From a virus: DNA of 64,000 nt. The notes below the pieces were generated by a model. That model made no database searches. It saw only the letters and a list, made by a program, of their open reading frames with translations, and was not told the DNA's origin. The stretch is from the IMG/VR virus record IMGVR_UViG_3300030061_001386, positions 28,722-92,721 of that record. The stretch is one strand, 5' to 3'. Positions 30,694 through 39,492 of the stretch are shown here, one piece after another (within the stretch, counting starts at the first letter, position 1; each line of letters starts with the position of its first letter). The position numbers and the translations under genes were made by a program.

Positions 30694-31149
30694 GTGTGGA
30701 ATACAGCGTCAGTTGTTGGATTGAACAAAGATGTTATTTCAGGTGTATGTGCAATATTAGCAAAGCCTGTGGTTGTTATCAATAGAGATAGTAATCATGA
30801 TTTGGGGTATAAGGTTAAACTCTCAATTGTAATGAGAGGAGATATGCACTTACTAACTAAAGTACAACGGGTATTTATGCAGAATGGTATCTACTGTAAT
30901 ATCAAAGAAGTAGAGTCTAAAGTAAGACCTAGACCAATATTGAGGATAGGAAGATTGGAACATATTAGAAACTTTCAATCAACCTATCTTCAAAATGCTT
31001 TAGATGAAGATAATGCTCTTTACATTGGGGATGAAGGTAGTAGAGATGTATGGCTAAAGTTTCTATTGATACTTGCTAATGTTGAAGGAAAGAAACATCT
31101 TACATCAGAAGGTCTTGATGAGATATTGAAACTCAAAGGGGTACTCTGA
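30694..31149 (+). CDS. Degenerate LAGLIDADG-like protein, catalytic residues lost (tentative)
   Basis: A GTG start opens a 151-aa protein. VISGVCAILAKPVVVINRD takes the place of the LAGLIDADG helix and first strand, followed by YKVKLSIVMRGDMHLLTKVQRVFMQNGIYCNIKEV and PILRIGRLEHIRNF, which resemble the beta-strand and 'L-x-x-[IV]-x-x-x-L' pattern of homing endonucleases. The acidic catalytic residue is missing, so it would bind DNA without cutting. It lies directly after the ligase gene. Identification rests on pattern only. Confidence 0.38.
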   Translation: MWNTASVVGLNKDVISGVCAILAKPVVVINRDSNHDLGYKVKLSIVMRGDMHLLTKVQRVFMQNGIYCNIKEVESKVRPRPILRIGRLEHIRNFQSTYLQNALDEDNALYIGDEGSRDVWLKFLLILANVEGKKHLTSEGLDEILKLKGVL

Positions 31150-31487
31150 TGTTATGCTCTAGATGTAATCATAGAGAATCTGAACATAACAGAGATGTAT
31201 GTTCCGTTTGTTCTATTAATTTAGTAGGTCAAAAAATAGAATCCTTTGGTGTTGGTGAAACAAAAGAAGATATGTCTGATTTTGAGATAGTAAGACACCA
31301 CACTGTTAGGATGTTAATGGATGGATGTAGAGAATGCGGAAACAAAGACTTCGGTTTTGAGGTCGGAGTTAAAGAAGAAAGCGAATTAAAATGGTATGTA
31401 GCGCACATACACTGTGGAAATTGCCACACACAATATAAAGAAATAATGGAAGTGAGAATAAATGAGTCTGATAAAGACAGCAAATGA
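31149..31487 (+). CDS. 112-aa double zinc-ribbon protein
   Basis: The first ribbon is LCSRCNHRE with VCSVCSIN (residues ~2-22). The second is CRECGNKDF with HCGNCHTQY (residues ~58-93). The second half resembles the C-terminal ribbon of TFS/RPB9-type transcription factors, but the acidic D-E tip of TFS is not present. May act in transcription or as an adaptor. Shares one base with the preceding stop. Confidence 0.6.
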   Translation: MLCSRCNHRESEHNRDVCSVCSINLVGQKIESFGVGETKEDMSDFEIVRHHTVRMLMDGCRECGNKDFGFEVGVKEESELKWYVAHIHCGNCHTQYKEIMEVRINESDKDSK

Positions 31488-32313
31488 ACATATGAATAAC
31501 AAACCAATGATAATAGTAGGTAACACTAAACTAGACAAGATGGACAAAGCGTTGTCTTTCGTGTCTAACAATCCTATTGTGATGTATGCTAACGAATATA
31601 CTATTGATGATAATTATAGCATCCCTAGTGATAGAGGTATTATTATTGACGAAGTACACTACAAACCTAATACTGCCTTAATCAAAAAGACGATGTTAGA
31701 GTATAGAGGACAAGTTATATTAGTTTCTGATAATCAAAAATCAGTACCTAAAGAATTGTTTTCATTATGTAAATTGAAGAGAGCAGGTAAGAAAATAGAA
31801 CATGAAGTAGAATCACCTAGAGCAGATGATGCTAAAGAGTATGATATTGACATGTATCCTATGATAAGAGAGTATTTGAAAAACCCTAATCGAGATGAGA
31901 TAGCATCAATGTTGAAGTTATCTAAACCTAGTGATATTCATTTCTTATCGTGGTTAGTTCCTAACCTACATCCTAACAAGTTGTCATTTGTAGATTTCTC
32001 AGTTAAGAGGCGTTGGCCTAGTTCATATTTTTATGAAATGCTTGCATATACACATGATGGCAGATTAAACCGTAAGATGCAAATGCCTAAACGTGGTAGT
32101 TATTCTAAACTACCCAATTTAGCATCAAGGTTAGGATTAAAACGTCATGAGTGTTATCTACTCACTGACTTACTTAAGGATGATAAGTTTGCAGAATATG
32201 CTAAAACTAAACTAAACAATGGCGAATGTAGACTATTGGGTTTAGGAGAAAAGAAAAGAAGAAAGAAAACAGATAGAATAGTACCACAACAAGGATTGGG
32301 AGAGTGGTTTTAA
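31462..32313 (+). CDS. Divergent clamp-loader large-subunit-like AAA+ protein with PIP box
   Basis: The 283-aa chain has a decayed P-loop (IIVGNTKLDKM, residues 17-27, keeping Lys26 but lacking the Gly before it and the Ser/Thr after it), an intact hhhhDE Walker B (GIIIDEVH, 59-66), a sensor-1-like strand (QVILVSDN, 84-91) and a basic tail ending QQGLGEWF (276-283), a consensus PCNA-interacting peptide. Archaeal RfcL ends with such a peptide. It lies close to the small clamp-loader gene. I infer a degenerate RfcL partner, similar in logic to phage T4 gp62, though about 150 aa shorter than normal RfcL. Confidence 0.55.
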   Translation: MSLIKTANEHMNNKPMIIVGNTKLDKMDKALSFVSNNPIVMYANEYTIDDNYSIPSDRGIIIDEVHYKPNTALIKKTMLEYRGQVILVSDNQKSVPKELFSLCKLKRAGKKIEHEVESPRADDAKEYDIDMYPMIREYLKNPNRDEIASMLKLSKPSDIHFLSWLVPNLHPNKLSFVDFSVKRRWPSSYFYEMLAYTHDGRLNRKMQMPKRGSYSKLPNLASRLGLKRHECYLLTDLLKDDKFAEYAKTKLNNGECRLLGLGEKKRRKKTDRIVPQQGLGEWF

Positions 32314-32414
32314 TGGATAAGATATGCTTATCCTGTTTACACGTTTTACCTCACGTTAGAACAAGAAGAGGTAACTTAGTCTGCAAAAGATGTGGACACC
32401 GTACAAAGGAGTAA
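32313..32414 (+). CDS. 33-aa zinc-ribbon miniprotein
   Basis: MDKICLSCLHVLPHVRTRRG and then VCKRCGHRT give CxxC...CxxC with many basic residues. TAATG overlap with the preceding gene. Resembles the detached ribbon of ribosomal or transcription proteins; function unknown. Confidence 0.58.
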   Translation: MDKICLSCLHVLPHVRTRRGNLVCKRCGHRTKE

Positions 32415-32420
32415 AAATAA

Positions 32421-33215
32421 ATGTATAATAATAAGAAAAATAGAAATGTAAAAAATAAGAAAAGTAAAAAACTTTACACTAATAGAATGTGGCTTGAAGA
32501 ACAGTATGTATTAAAAGATAAGTCTGCTAAAGAAATAAGTGATATGTTTAATGTTCCTGTTGGGACTATAATCAAATATATTGAAATGTTTAATTTAGAA
32601 CTTGAACATAATAGAGAAGAACAACAAGTTAAGGAATACTTCGAAACTGTAAGCAAACCTAAGAAGGTTGAGAAGAAAAAAGTTTGGGGGTCAAAGCCTA
32701 AGAAAAAACCTAAAACACAGAAATACAAATCTAAGACTGTTCTTAAGAGATTGTTCTATGATGAAAATATGCCTATTTATCAGATGGCAAAACAATTCGG
32801 TGTATCTGAAGCAGTAGTAAGATATTGGTTAAAAAAATATGGATTAACAAAATCAGGTAAAGCCGCATATAGAACACGAAAAGAGGATAGGTTTCTGTTA
32901 GCACAACAACAAACTATTGCCCCTAGAACTGTTCAAGTAAACCCCTATTCTAAACCTACACCTAGTAATATTACAAAGAATAGAAAGGCATATAGTACTA
33001 TTAGAAACTATGAAACAGGGTTGTATGATGTTGTTGGTGTTATAGAACATGAACATGGCTATCATCATCTTGAACATGGTATGTTCTTAGAGTTAACAAA
33101 AGAAGTTGCTTCTGAATTAGCAGTTAATATGAATAGAACAATGGGTCTTAAGGACTCTGAAGCAAATATGATTATTCTATCTTCATTAGGTTGGGATAAA
33201 AAGGTGAGACAATGA
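32421..33215 (+). CDS. DNA-binding protein with two helix-turn-helix motifs
   Basis: The first HTH is KSAKEISDMFNVPVGTIIKYI (about residues 35-55). The second is MPIYQMAKQFGVSEAVVRYW (about 115-135). They are joined by a long Lys-rich linker. The C-terminal part (His-rich GVIEHEHGYHHLEHG, then a helical end) is not recognised. Probably a viral transcription regulator binding two half-sites. It lies between the two clamp-loader genes, and its stop overlaps the RfcS start. Confidence 0.68.
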   Translation: MYNNKKNRNVKNKKSKKLYTNRMWLEEQYVLKDKSAKEISDMFNVPVGTIIKYIEMFNLELEHNREEQQVKEYFETVSKPKKVEKKKVWGSKPKKKPKTQKYKSKTVLKRLFYDENMPIYQMAKQFGVSEAVVRYWLKKYGLTKSGKAAYRTRKEDRFLLAQQQTIAPRTVQVNPYSKPTPSNITKNRKAYSTIRNYETGLYDVVGVIEHEHGYHHLEHGMFLELTKEVASELAVNMNRTMGLKDSEANMIILSSLGWDKKVRQ

Positions 33216-34129
33216 GCGAATTATGGACAGAGAAATATAGACCAAATAGATTGAGTGAGATAGTAGGACAACTAAGTTTTGTATTAGATGCAGAACATTG
33301 GGTTACATCAGGTAATATGCCTAATGTATTGTTTTACGGTGTAGCAGGTACAGGTAAAACTGCGGCTTCTGTTGCGTTAGTCAATGAATTACTAGGTGAT
33401 AATAAACAAGGTAACTTCTTTGAGATTAATGCGTCTGATGATAGGAAACTAGAAACTGTCAGAACCAAGATTAAGGAAATTGCATCTACCAAAGTTATCG
33501 GTGATGCTCCTTTCAAGATTATACTTCTTGATGAGATGGATGGTATGACTAAAGATGCTCAGAATGCATTGAAGAGAGTCATGGAAAGGTATGCTGATAA
33601 TTGTAGGTTCATTATTACATGTAATGAGAGACACAAGATTATTCATCCTCTACAATCTAGATGTGCCAACTACCAATTTAAGAGAGTCAACCCCACAAGT
33701 ATGTTAGATATTTTCACAAAAATCTTGGCTGAAGAAGGTGTGAATCAGTATTCTGACGAAGAGTTGCAAAGGTTTATTACCTATTTGCAGGGTGATTTGA
33801 GACGAGGGATTAACGAATTACAGGCATCCTCATCGAGTAATCGAAGCCTACAAAACCAAATAGACAGAAGTTTAGAACCGTACTCTGAAATAATGAAAAT
33901 GATAAATGAAAATGACTATAATAATGCTTTAGAGAAGGTGCATAAATTGATTTACGATTCTACTGATATGAAGACTATATGCATTAATTTGCACGATATT
34001 ATATTAAAGATGGATTCTTCGCACCAATCCAAGTTCAAGATGCTCCGTGTAGTAGGAGAGGCTGAGTGGAGAAGTAGTAATATGACTCCAAAAGTATTAG
34101 CATCTTGGATGATAGGACAGATGGTGTAA
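33212..34129 (+). CDS. rfcS: Replication factor C small subunit (clamp loader ATPase)
   Basis: Loads PCNA onto primed DNA. The 305-aa chain starts with the RFC box (WTEKYRPNRLSEIVGQ), then Walker A GVAGTGKT (43-50), Walker B IILLDEMD (103-110), sensor 1 FIITCN (133-138) and the arginine-finger SRC motif QSRC (148-151). These are all typical archaeal RfcS features; the collar domain follows. Length fits the family (about 315 aa). It likely works with the viral PCNA and the degenerate large-subunit-like protein. Confidence 0.94.
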   Translation: MSELWTEKYRPNRLSEIVGQLSFVLDAEHWVTSGNMPNVLFYGVAGTGKTAASVALVNELLGDNKQGNFFEINASDDRKLETVRTKIKEIASTKVIGDAPFKIILLDEMDGMTKDAQNALKRVMERYADNCRFIITCNERHKIIHPLQSRCANYQFKRVNPTSMLDIFTKILAEEGVNQYSDEELQRFITYLQGDLRRGINELQASSSSNRSLQNQIDRSLEPYSEIMKMINENDYNNALEKVHKLIYDSTDMKTICINLHDIILKMDSSHQSKFKMLRVVGEAEWRSSNMTPKVLASWMIGQMV

Positions 34130-34212
34130 TGGAAGGAGTAGCAGTTTTACTTGGGTTTATTGTATTGAGATTTTTAATGAGAATGGATAAACGAGGTAGG
34201 AGGAGATGGTAA
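34129..34212 (+). CDS. 27-aa single-pass membrane peptide
   Basis: MEGVAVLLGFIVLRFLMRM then a very basic end (DKRGRRRW). A hydrophobic helix followed by positive charges fits a tiny inner-leaflet-facing membrane peptide. One-base overlaps with both neighbours support it. Confidence 0.5.
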   Translation: MEGVAVLLGFIVLRFLMRMDKRGRRRW

Positions 34213-34475
34213 TGAGTAAATTAGATATTAATGAAGACGGCGTAGTGGATATTGAAGATGTTAAACATCTACTACTACGCTATGAGATAATAGCGTTAGG
34301 CGGTGCGTTGCTGATAGTACTGCCTGTACTAAACACGCTAAATTATATCAGCGTAGATTCTAATTTCTTTTGGATATTGTGTGGCGTAGTCATGCTGACA
34401 GAAGGATTAGTGGAAATAAGACACGAAAGAAAAAGAATGAAAACCCCAAAAGGAGGAAAAATAAATGAAAAATGA
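34212..34475 (+). CDS. 87-aa membrane protein with EF-hand/dockerin-like calcium loop
   Basis: Start set at ATG 34212 (MSKLDINEDGVVDIEDV) behind AGGAGGAG. DINEDGVVDIED is a canonical D-x-[DN]-x-D-G-x-[VI]-D-x-x-[DE] calcium-binding loop. Two hydrophobic segments follow (~residues 26-48 and 53-70), then a basic tail. The calcium loop would lie at the membrane surface. Function unknown; may pair with the 27-aa peptide. Confidence 0.6.
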   Translation: MSKLDINEDGVVDIEDVKHLLLRYEIIALGGALLIVLPVLNTLNYISVDSNFFWILCGVVMLTEGLVEIRHERKRMKTPKGGKINEK

Positions 34476-35706
34476 AAATGAAATAAAGGAAATGATAGCG
34501 AAAACAGCGTCTGCAATCGGTCTAACCGAAGCAGAAGCACTAGCGAAGTTCGATGACATATGTCAGAAGAACAACGTTAGTGTCCAAGATGAAGGCATGT
34601 TATGTCTCAACTTGTGGAAAGAGTTCTACAACAGTGCGTTAAGAGCGCAAAAGAACAGTATGAACACCAATGCAACAACAAGTGGTGGCGGATTTTACAA
34701 GCAAGCATTTGGTTTCTTTGCATCACTAGATGAAGCAAGAGATATGTTAGCAAGAAAGAATGAAGCAGTTATTACTGATTATAGAAGAGATAAAGATACG
34801 TCTTTCTCTACTGGTCAAGTAGCAGTGTTCACTGAAGTTGATGGTAAGTACGAAGGTAGAATGATGAGAGATGGTGAAGAGTTAGTTAAGACTATGGATA
34901 AACTACCTGCTAACCATACTGACATGGATGACGGTACATACGTTACTCCTCTTGACACAAACGATGCTGATTGGAATAAAGCAAGATATGGTAAACCACT
35001 TGCTGTTTCAGAATGGAGACGCTCAGGTGTTTTTATCGGAGAAGTTGATGGTAAGTTCGGTAAGTTCTTCTTTAACTACAAAGGAGAGTCTACAAAAGAC
35101 TTCACCCCTAAGACCTTTGAGTTTGTACACTTTGATTGTATCTTAAACTCGAATGATGGTACTAAGATACATGGTGGAAAAGCAAGAACTCTAGAGTCTC
35201 TTGTTGTAAACAGTTCTCTTGCTGATGATGACCCTCGTAAAGAGAATACATCTGACATAAACATGCAAGACGCTTTAATGGAATACAGCGAAGCAAACTT
35301 CTGTCCTATTGTTGATTTAGGACAAGCACATAGTATGGTTATGGATAAAGACTACAATGATAGGTTTGTATTTACTGATGGTGATGTTACTACTGTTAAC
35401 ATGAATCAGACAAAGAATGGTAATAGATACTTTGTTCTAGCAGACTTCAATTCGGAGTTTTCTCTAGATGATGATAACCTAACATGTTGGACACCACCGC
35501 ACATAGAAATAGACTTTGGTATTGGGTCAAAGGTTGTTGTTGTTGGTAGAACTTCACAAGGTACTGATGATGAAGGTAATTTAAGACCTATTTCATTAAA
35601 TGTTAATGGAATACTAGTGACAAAGGCTAGAGGCGGCAGTCCTGACGAAATCACCCATATAGAGGATGACTCTGATGGGTTTGATGACGATTGGATGCCA
35701 GTCTAA
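34465..35706 (+). CDS. Putative single-stranded DNA-binding protein with acidic C-terminal tail
   Basis: The 413-aa chain is beta-rich in the middle with OB-like stretches (GQVAVFTEVDGKYEGRM, RRSGVFIGEVDGKFGKFFF, GSKVVVVGRTSQG). It ends in a strongly acidic tail, DDSDGFDDDWMPV, like the protein-binding tails of SSB and phage gp2.5/gp32. It lies between clamp loader and RecA-like/PCNA genes, where a viral RPA or SSB is expected. No classical RPA zinc finger is visible. A GGAGGAAAAATAA site precedes the ATG. Confidence 0.58.
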   Translation: MKNENEIKEMIAKTASAIGLTEAEALAKFDDICQKNNVSVQDEGMLCLNLWKEFYNSALRAQKNSMNTNATTSGGGFYKQAFGFFASLDEARDMLARKNEAVITDYRRDKDTSFSTGQVAVFTEVDGKYEGRMMRDGEELVKTMDKLPANHTDMDDGTYVTPLDTNDADWNKARYGKPLAVSEWRRSGVFIGEVDGKFGKFFFNYKGESTKDFTPKTFEFVHFDCILNSNDGTKIHGGKARTLESLVVNSSLADDDPRKENTSDINMQDALMEYSEANFCPIVDLGQAHSMVMDKDYNDRFVFTDGDVTTVNMNQTKNGNRYFVLADFNSEFSLDDDNLTCWTPPHIEIDFGIGSKVVVVGRTSQGTDDEGNLRPISLNVNGILVTKARGGSPDEITHIEDDSDGFDDDWMPV

Positions 35707-35743
35707 TTATTGTAACCGTGTAACCATACACATATTGTTGGTC

Positions 35744-35764
35744 TTAGGGGTGCAACGCCCCTAA
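35744..35764 (+). terminator. Intercistronic hairpin
   Basis: TTAGGGG / CCCCTAA, a perfect 7-bp stem with a 7-base loop, between the SSB-like gene and the AAGGAGG site of the next gene. It may limit read-through or protect the upstream mRNA end. Confidence 0.5.
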
Positions 35765-35783
35765 CTCTTAAGGAGGAAATTAA

Positions 35784-36095
35784 ATGAATAAAGGATACTA
35801 TAATGAATACACGATAACTTCGTATGCTGATGATGATGATATAATTCATGGTCAGTCATATGCGATAAGGGTTAGTAACATTGATTTTGTTACTTGGAAA
35901 CCCAATAACGAACTTAAAAACGAGATTTGGATGAAGTTACACACTAAATCCGGTAAAGAAATAAGAGTAAAGGTAGATAGAGATGGACTAAATGAAATAC
36001 TAGCAACAGTTGGTAATGATTTAGTACAATTTGAAGATAATAATAGGAATAGGAATGAATATGAGTTGGAACACAGGAAAAAGTACAGAAACTAA
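35784..36095 (+). CDS. Unknown 103-aa beta-rich protein
   Basis: MNKGYYNEYTITSYADDDD starts a mostly beta chain with a basic, Asn/Arg-rich end. AAGGAGG precedes the ATG. It overlaps the RecA-like gene by about 41 bp. Small nucleic-acid-binding role possible; no family recognised. Confidence 0.6.
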   Translation: MNKGYYNEYTITSYADDDDIIHGQSYAIRVSNIDFVTWKPNNELKNEIWMKLHTKSGKEIRVKVDRDGLNEILATVGNDLVQFEDNNRNRNEYELEHRKKYRN

Positions 36096-36900
36096 GACGT
36101 TTGAAGAACGAAAGAAAGAAAGACTTGAAAAAATCAAGCATAAGGCAGAAGTAGCACAGTCATATATGTGTCTAGGCATTTGGGGAGAACCTAAATCTGC
36201 TAAGTCAGCAATATCGTTAGATATTTTAACTGATGAAGACATTAAAAACGATATGAAAGTATATGTTTTTGATTTTGATAACAGGGCTATTGATGTAAAA
36301 AGAAACCACTATGGTAATATAGATAATATTGTTGTAGACAACCCTATCGAAAGAGAGGATAATAGTTTGGTTAACTTTGAAGCAACTATGGCTAATGCAA
36401 GAACTTTTTACGAGATGGCAATGGAATGTCTAGAGGAAGGTAAACTAAAGGCCGTAATTGTAGATGGTGCAGATAAACTACTTACAGATGTTTGTGAAAC
36501 TCACATGAGAAACAAACACAAGATGGATGCAGATACTGTTATCAAACAACCGCCGTATGTTTGGGGAGATAGAAATACTCCTTACAAGAACTTCTTACAT
36601 AAGCAAGTTCTAGAAATGGCTTGCCATAGAATAGTGATTGCTCATTCTAAGGATAAGTATGCGGGAAACCCTAACCCTGTTGGTGTTATTGCTAATTGGC
36701 ATGACTCAACAGAAGATATCTTTACTGCTACAATTCGTATGCAGAGAGACTTAAGAAAAGGTGGAGCAGAATATACTGCCTTGTTTGAAGCAAGTGCAAG
36801 AAAGCCTGAACTGATTGGTAGTAGAAGAAAGGTACTAGTTATCAAAGACGGTAATGTTGATTGGACAGGCGTTGAAGAAATAAAAACAGGCGAACTTTAA
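36055..36900 (+). CDS. RecA-like ATPase (Sak4/RadA-type)
   Basis: The 281-aa product from ATG 36055 (MNMSWNTGKSTETK) has a Walker A variant GIWGEPKSAKSAIS (Ala replaces the second Gly), a second strand KVYVFDFDNR, Walker B KAVIVDGADKL, a GDRNTPYKNFLHKQV segment and a strand HRIVIAHSK with a conserved Gln/His-like position. This layout fits phage Sak4-type annealing ATPases and the RecA core without extra domains. It probably promotes single-strand annealing or recombination-dependent replication. The earlier ATG at 36031 lacks a ribosome site. Confidence 0.68.
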   Translation: MNMSWNTGKSTETKTFEERKKERLEKIKHKAEVAQSYMCLGIWGEPKSAKSAISLDILTDEDIKNDMKVYVFDFDNRAIDVKRNHYGNIDNIVVDNPIEREDNSLVNFEATMANARTFYEMAMECLEEGKLKAVIVDGADKLLTDVCETHMRNKHKMDADTVIKQPPYVWGDRNTPYKNFLHKQVLEMACHRIVIAHSKDKYAGNPNPVGVIANWHDSTEDIFTATIRMQRDLRKGGAEYTALFEASARKPELIGSRRKVLVIKDGNVDWTGVEEIKTGEL

Positions 36901-36912
36901 GGAGATAATAAT

Positions 36913-37692
36913 ATGGTAATAACAATAGAAATAGAAGTAAGCGAGTTCAAAGACTTGATAGAAAGTGTAGCGTTGAAAGGCAAATACAATAGTGGAGATG
37001 CTAGTAAGAATGGTCAGTTGAGTAATTATGCTTGGCTTATCAGTGACGGTGAACACCTTCATGCCTACAATGCAGATACTACAACCATATGTGCCGCAAG
37101 AGTGCCGAATGAGGGTATTGCGACTGCTTCTTGGATAGTTGATATTGAGAAGACAGTTAAATATCTTAAAGCGTTTAGTGGTGAAGTAACGTTACTTGTT
37201 GGTGATTACTTAACAATAACACAAACAGAAACACAAACTGCTACTGCTAAAGTACCATTAGTTTCTGAACACCCTCACAATGATTACATTGGTAGGATTG
37301 TTACATTTACAAATGATATGAGAAGTGACACTCCTTCTTGGGGTGATGAGTTACCTATCTTTGGTAAGACTCAGTTCGAAGCAGAGATAGTAATATCAGA
37401 AGATGAGTTAGCAAGAGCAAGTTCTGTATGTGATGTAGTTAACATTGCTAGATACAAGTTTAACTTTGATGATGAAGTATTAACAATGTCGAGTACTAAG
37501 ACAATGAACGAGACTATTGATACTAATGTAGAGTACACTATTGCAGAAGGCGATAGTGCTACTGTTGAGTTCAATGGACAGTTTGCAAAGTTCTTGAATG
37601 GTGCAGTTAGACTGTACCTCAAGGATGATGCTCCTGTTCTTTTCGTAACAACAAACAGACTACTGTTGAAAGCACCATATCTTAACAGGTGA
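36913..37692 (+). CDS. pcn: Sliding clamp (PCNA)
   Basis: The 259-aa chain has PCNA length and layout: N-terminal VSEFKDLIESVALKG, central interdomain linker region with acidic residues (TPSWGDELP), and C-terminal GAVRLYLKDDAPVLFVTTNRLLLKAPYLN, equivalent to the 'YLKDDFPV...L.APR' end of archaeal PCNA. It forms the ring that holds PolB, RFC and other PIP-box proteins on DNA. Two such peptides are visible here (PolB C-part and the RfcL-like protein). It sits directly before the polymerase gene. Confidence 0.85.
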   Translation: MVITIEIEVSEFKDLIESVALKGKYNSGDASKNGQLSNYAWLISDGEHLHAYNADTTTICAARVPNEGIATASWIVDIEKTVKYLKAFSGEVTLLVGDYLTITQTETQTATAKVPLVSEHPHNDYIGRIVTFTNDMRSDTPSWGDELPIFGKTQFEAEIVISEDELARASSVCDVVNIARYKFNFDDEVLTMSSTKTMNETIDTNVEYTIAEGDSATVEFNGQFAKFLNGAVRLYLKDDAPVLFVTTNRLLLKAPYLNR

Positions 37693-37696
37693 GTAT

Positions 37697-37798
37697 ATGG
37701 ATGAAAGAATAAAGTTGTTTTGGTTAGAAACTTGCGGAACAGGAACTACAACAGATGACGAGCGTTTAATATCCGGTTTTAATATAGAAGAGGAATAA
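37697..37798 (+). CDS. 33-aa acidic peptide before polymerase
   Basis: MDERIKLFWLETCGTGTTTD fills the gap between PCNA and PolB; its last codons form the GAAGAGGAATAA ribosome site of PolB. Tiling supports it; no domain. Confidence 0.42.
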   Translation: MDERIKLFWLETCGTGTTTDDERLISGFNIEEE

Positions 37799-37800
37799 TA

Positions 37801-39492
37801 ATGATAATATGTAAAACAGAAAATGGAATAGGATTAAGATGGAGAGAAGGAGATGAGACACAAAGTAAGATTGTGTCTCACTCCGACTTTCAACCTTACA
37901 TGTATGCAAATAAAGCACACTCTGCCCTACCATTTACTTTCAAGTGTAAGGATAACTTAGGTACATTTCAAATTAAAGTAATGTTTGAAAGTACAGATGA
38001 GGTTAACCTAAACGGTGACAAACTTCACAAAGTAACTTGGCAACCTAAACATCCTAAATATGCTAAAGATGTAAGACTAGTTCTAGAGGCTAGAGGTATG
38101 AAAACATATGAGGGTGATGTTCAACATCATTATAGATATGCAGTTGATGAAGTAAAAGAAATACCTGAACAAAACTTACGTAGATGGTATTGGGATATGG
38201 AATGGCAACAAGGTGGTAAGTATGATGAAGCAATTACTTGTATTGTAATATACGATAACTATGATGATGAGTATCATGTATTTGCTTGGTATCCTGATGA
38301 GGCTAGGAGTATAGTATTGAAAGATAATGATAACTTCATCCTTCATAGATATACAGGAGAGCATAATATGCTTACAGGGTTTCTAGCATTTGCTATGGAA
38401 AAAGAACCTGATATGCTTATCTCATGGTTCGGATGGAAGTTCGACATACCTGTATTATTCACTAGAATGGTACATCATGGAATAGACCCAAGACTACTAT
38501 CTCCATTTGATGAGATAACTGGTATTGGTTGGAAGAAGAACAAGCCAACTATATGGAAGTCAAGAGTAGAAGGTTACTCTCCTGTATCTCAACCAATTAA
38601 AGGTATGATTACAGTAGCACTTGATTTAGTGTTTGAGCGACAATGGAATGATGCTCAACGTGGAACTTTACCTTCACTCTCTTTGGACTATGTTTCAGAA
38701 AGTGTACTTGGTGATGTTAAGTTAGTGAGTGAGAAGTTTCCTGATAAGAATGAGTTCTTTAGAAGGGCATGGTTAGAAGATTCAGATACCTATCTAGAAT
38801 ATGCTTTCAAGGATGTTGAGTTAATCAAAAGAATTGATGAAGAGAATCATTGTGTTGACGCTGTTTTATCATTACAACGATTACTGAAAGCACCATTTGA
38901 TGCATGTTTCTATGCAAGCAACATGGGAGGAATATATTTCATGCGTAATGCTACTTGGAAAGCCCCTACGGGGGAGAAAGGTGAGCGTAAGGAGTATGAG
39001 GGGGCAATGATATACAACCCTCTCAGTGAAGGTACAAATGGCCTTCATCAGAACGTTGCCGCATTTGATTTTGCAGGGCTATATCCTTCGATGATAATTT
39101 CACGTAATATATCTTGGGAGACTATTTCAGAAGAACCAACAGACTTTGCTGTTAACCTAGCAATACCTAGAGATTTTAGTGAAGTTAAAAGAGAAGAGAT
39201 GATGTATTTCAAAACAGATAAGTTAGGTTTACTACCTAAAGCAGTACTTGACTTAAAAGAGTTAAGAGACGAATATAAGAAGAAGATGAAACAAGCAACA
39301 ACTAAAGATGAATACGCTAAGTGGAATAATAATCAGTTAGCAGTAAAAAGACTCTCTGCGTCTTTCTATGGTATAATTGCGTATCAGGGATTTGGTTGGG
39401 CCAATGTTGATTTAGCCGCTAGTATTACTGCTAGTGCTAGAGAAGCAATCAGAGCCGCCGCTTTCAAAGTGAGGGATATAAATGCCAATTAA
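37801..39492 (+). CDS. polB: DNA polymerase B, N-terminal part (exonuclease, palm motifs A and B)
   Basis: Copies viral DNA. The 563-aa part holds the 3'-5' exonuclease motifs WYWDME (Asp132, Glu134), GWKFDIP and YAFKD, then polymerase motif A DFAGLYPS (Asp423) and motif B AVKRLSASFYG (~514). The chain stops about 40 residues after motif B, where an uninterrupted enzyme would run on to motif C. The rest of the palm is encoded by a separate gene at 39700, with a 73-aa membrane-type gene between them. Splits near this point are known in some archaea and T4-like phages. Confidence 0.93.
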   Translation: MIICKTENGIGLRWREGDETQSKIVSHSDFQPYMYANKAHSALPFTFKCKDNLGTFQIKVMFESTDEVNLNGDKLHKVTWQPKHPKYAKDVRLVLEARGMKTYEGDVQHHYRYAVDEVKEIPEQNLRRWYWDMEWQQGGKYDEAITCIVIYDNYDDEYHVFAWYPDEARSIVLKDNDNFILHRYTGEHNMLTGFLAFAMEKEPDMLISWFGWKFDIPVLFTRMVHHGIDPRLLSPFDEITGIGWKKNKPTIWKSRVEGYSPVSQPIKGMITVALDLVFERQWNDAQRGTLPSLSLDYVSESVLGDVKLVSEKFPDKNEFFRRAWLEDSDTYLEYAFKDVELIKRIDEENHCVDAVLSLQRLLKAPFDACFYASNMGGIYFMRNATWKAPTGEKGERKEYEGAMIYNPLSEGTNGLHQNVAAFDFAGLYPSMIISRNISWETISEEPTDFAVNLAIPRDFSEVKREEMMYFKTDKLGLLPKAVLDLKELRDEYKKKMKQATTKDEYAKWNNNQLAVKRLSASFYGIIAYQGFGWANVDLAASITASAREAIRAAAFKVRDINAN

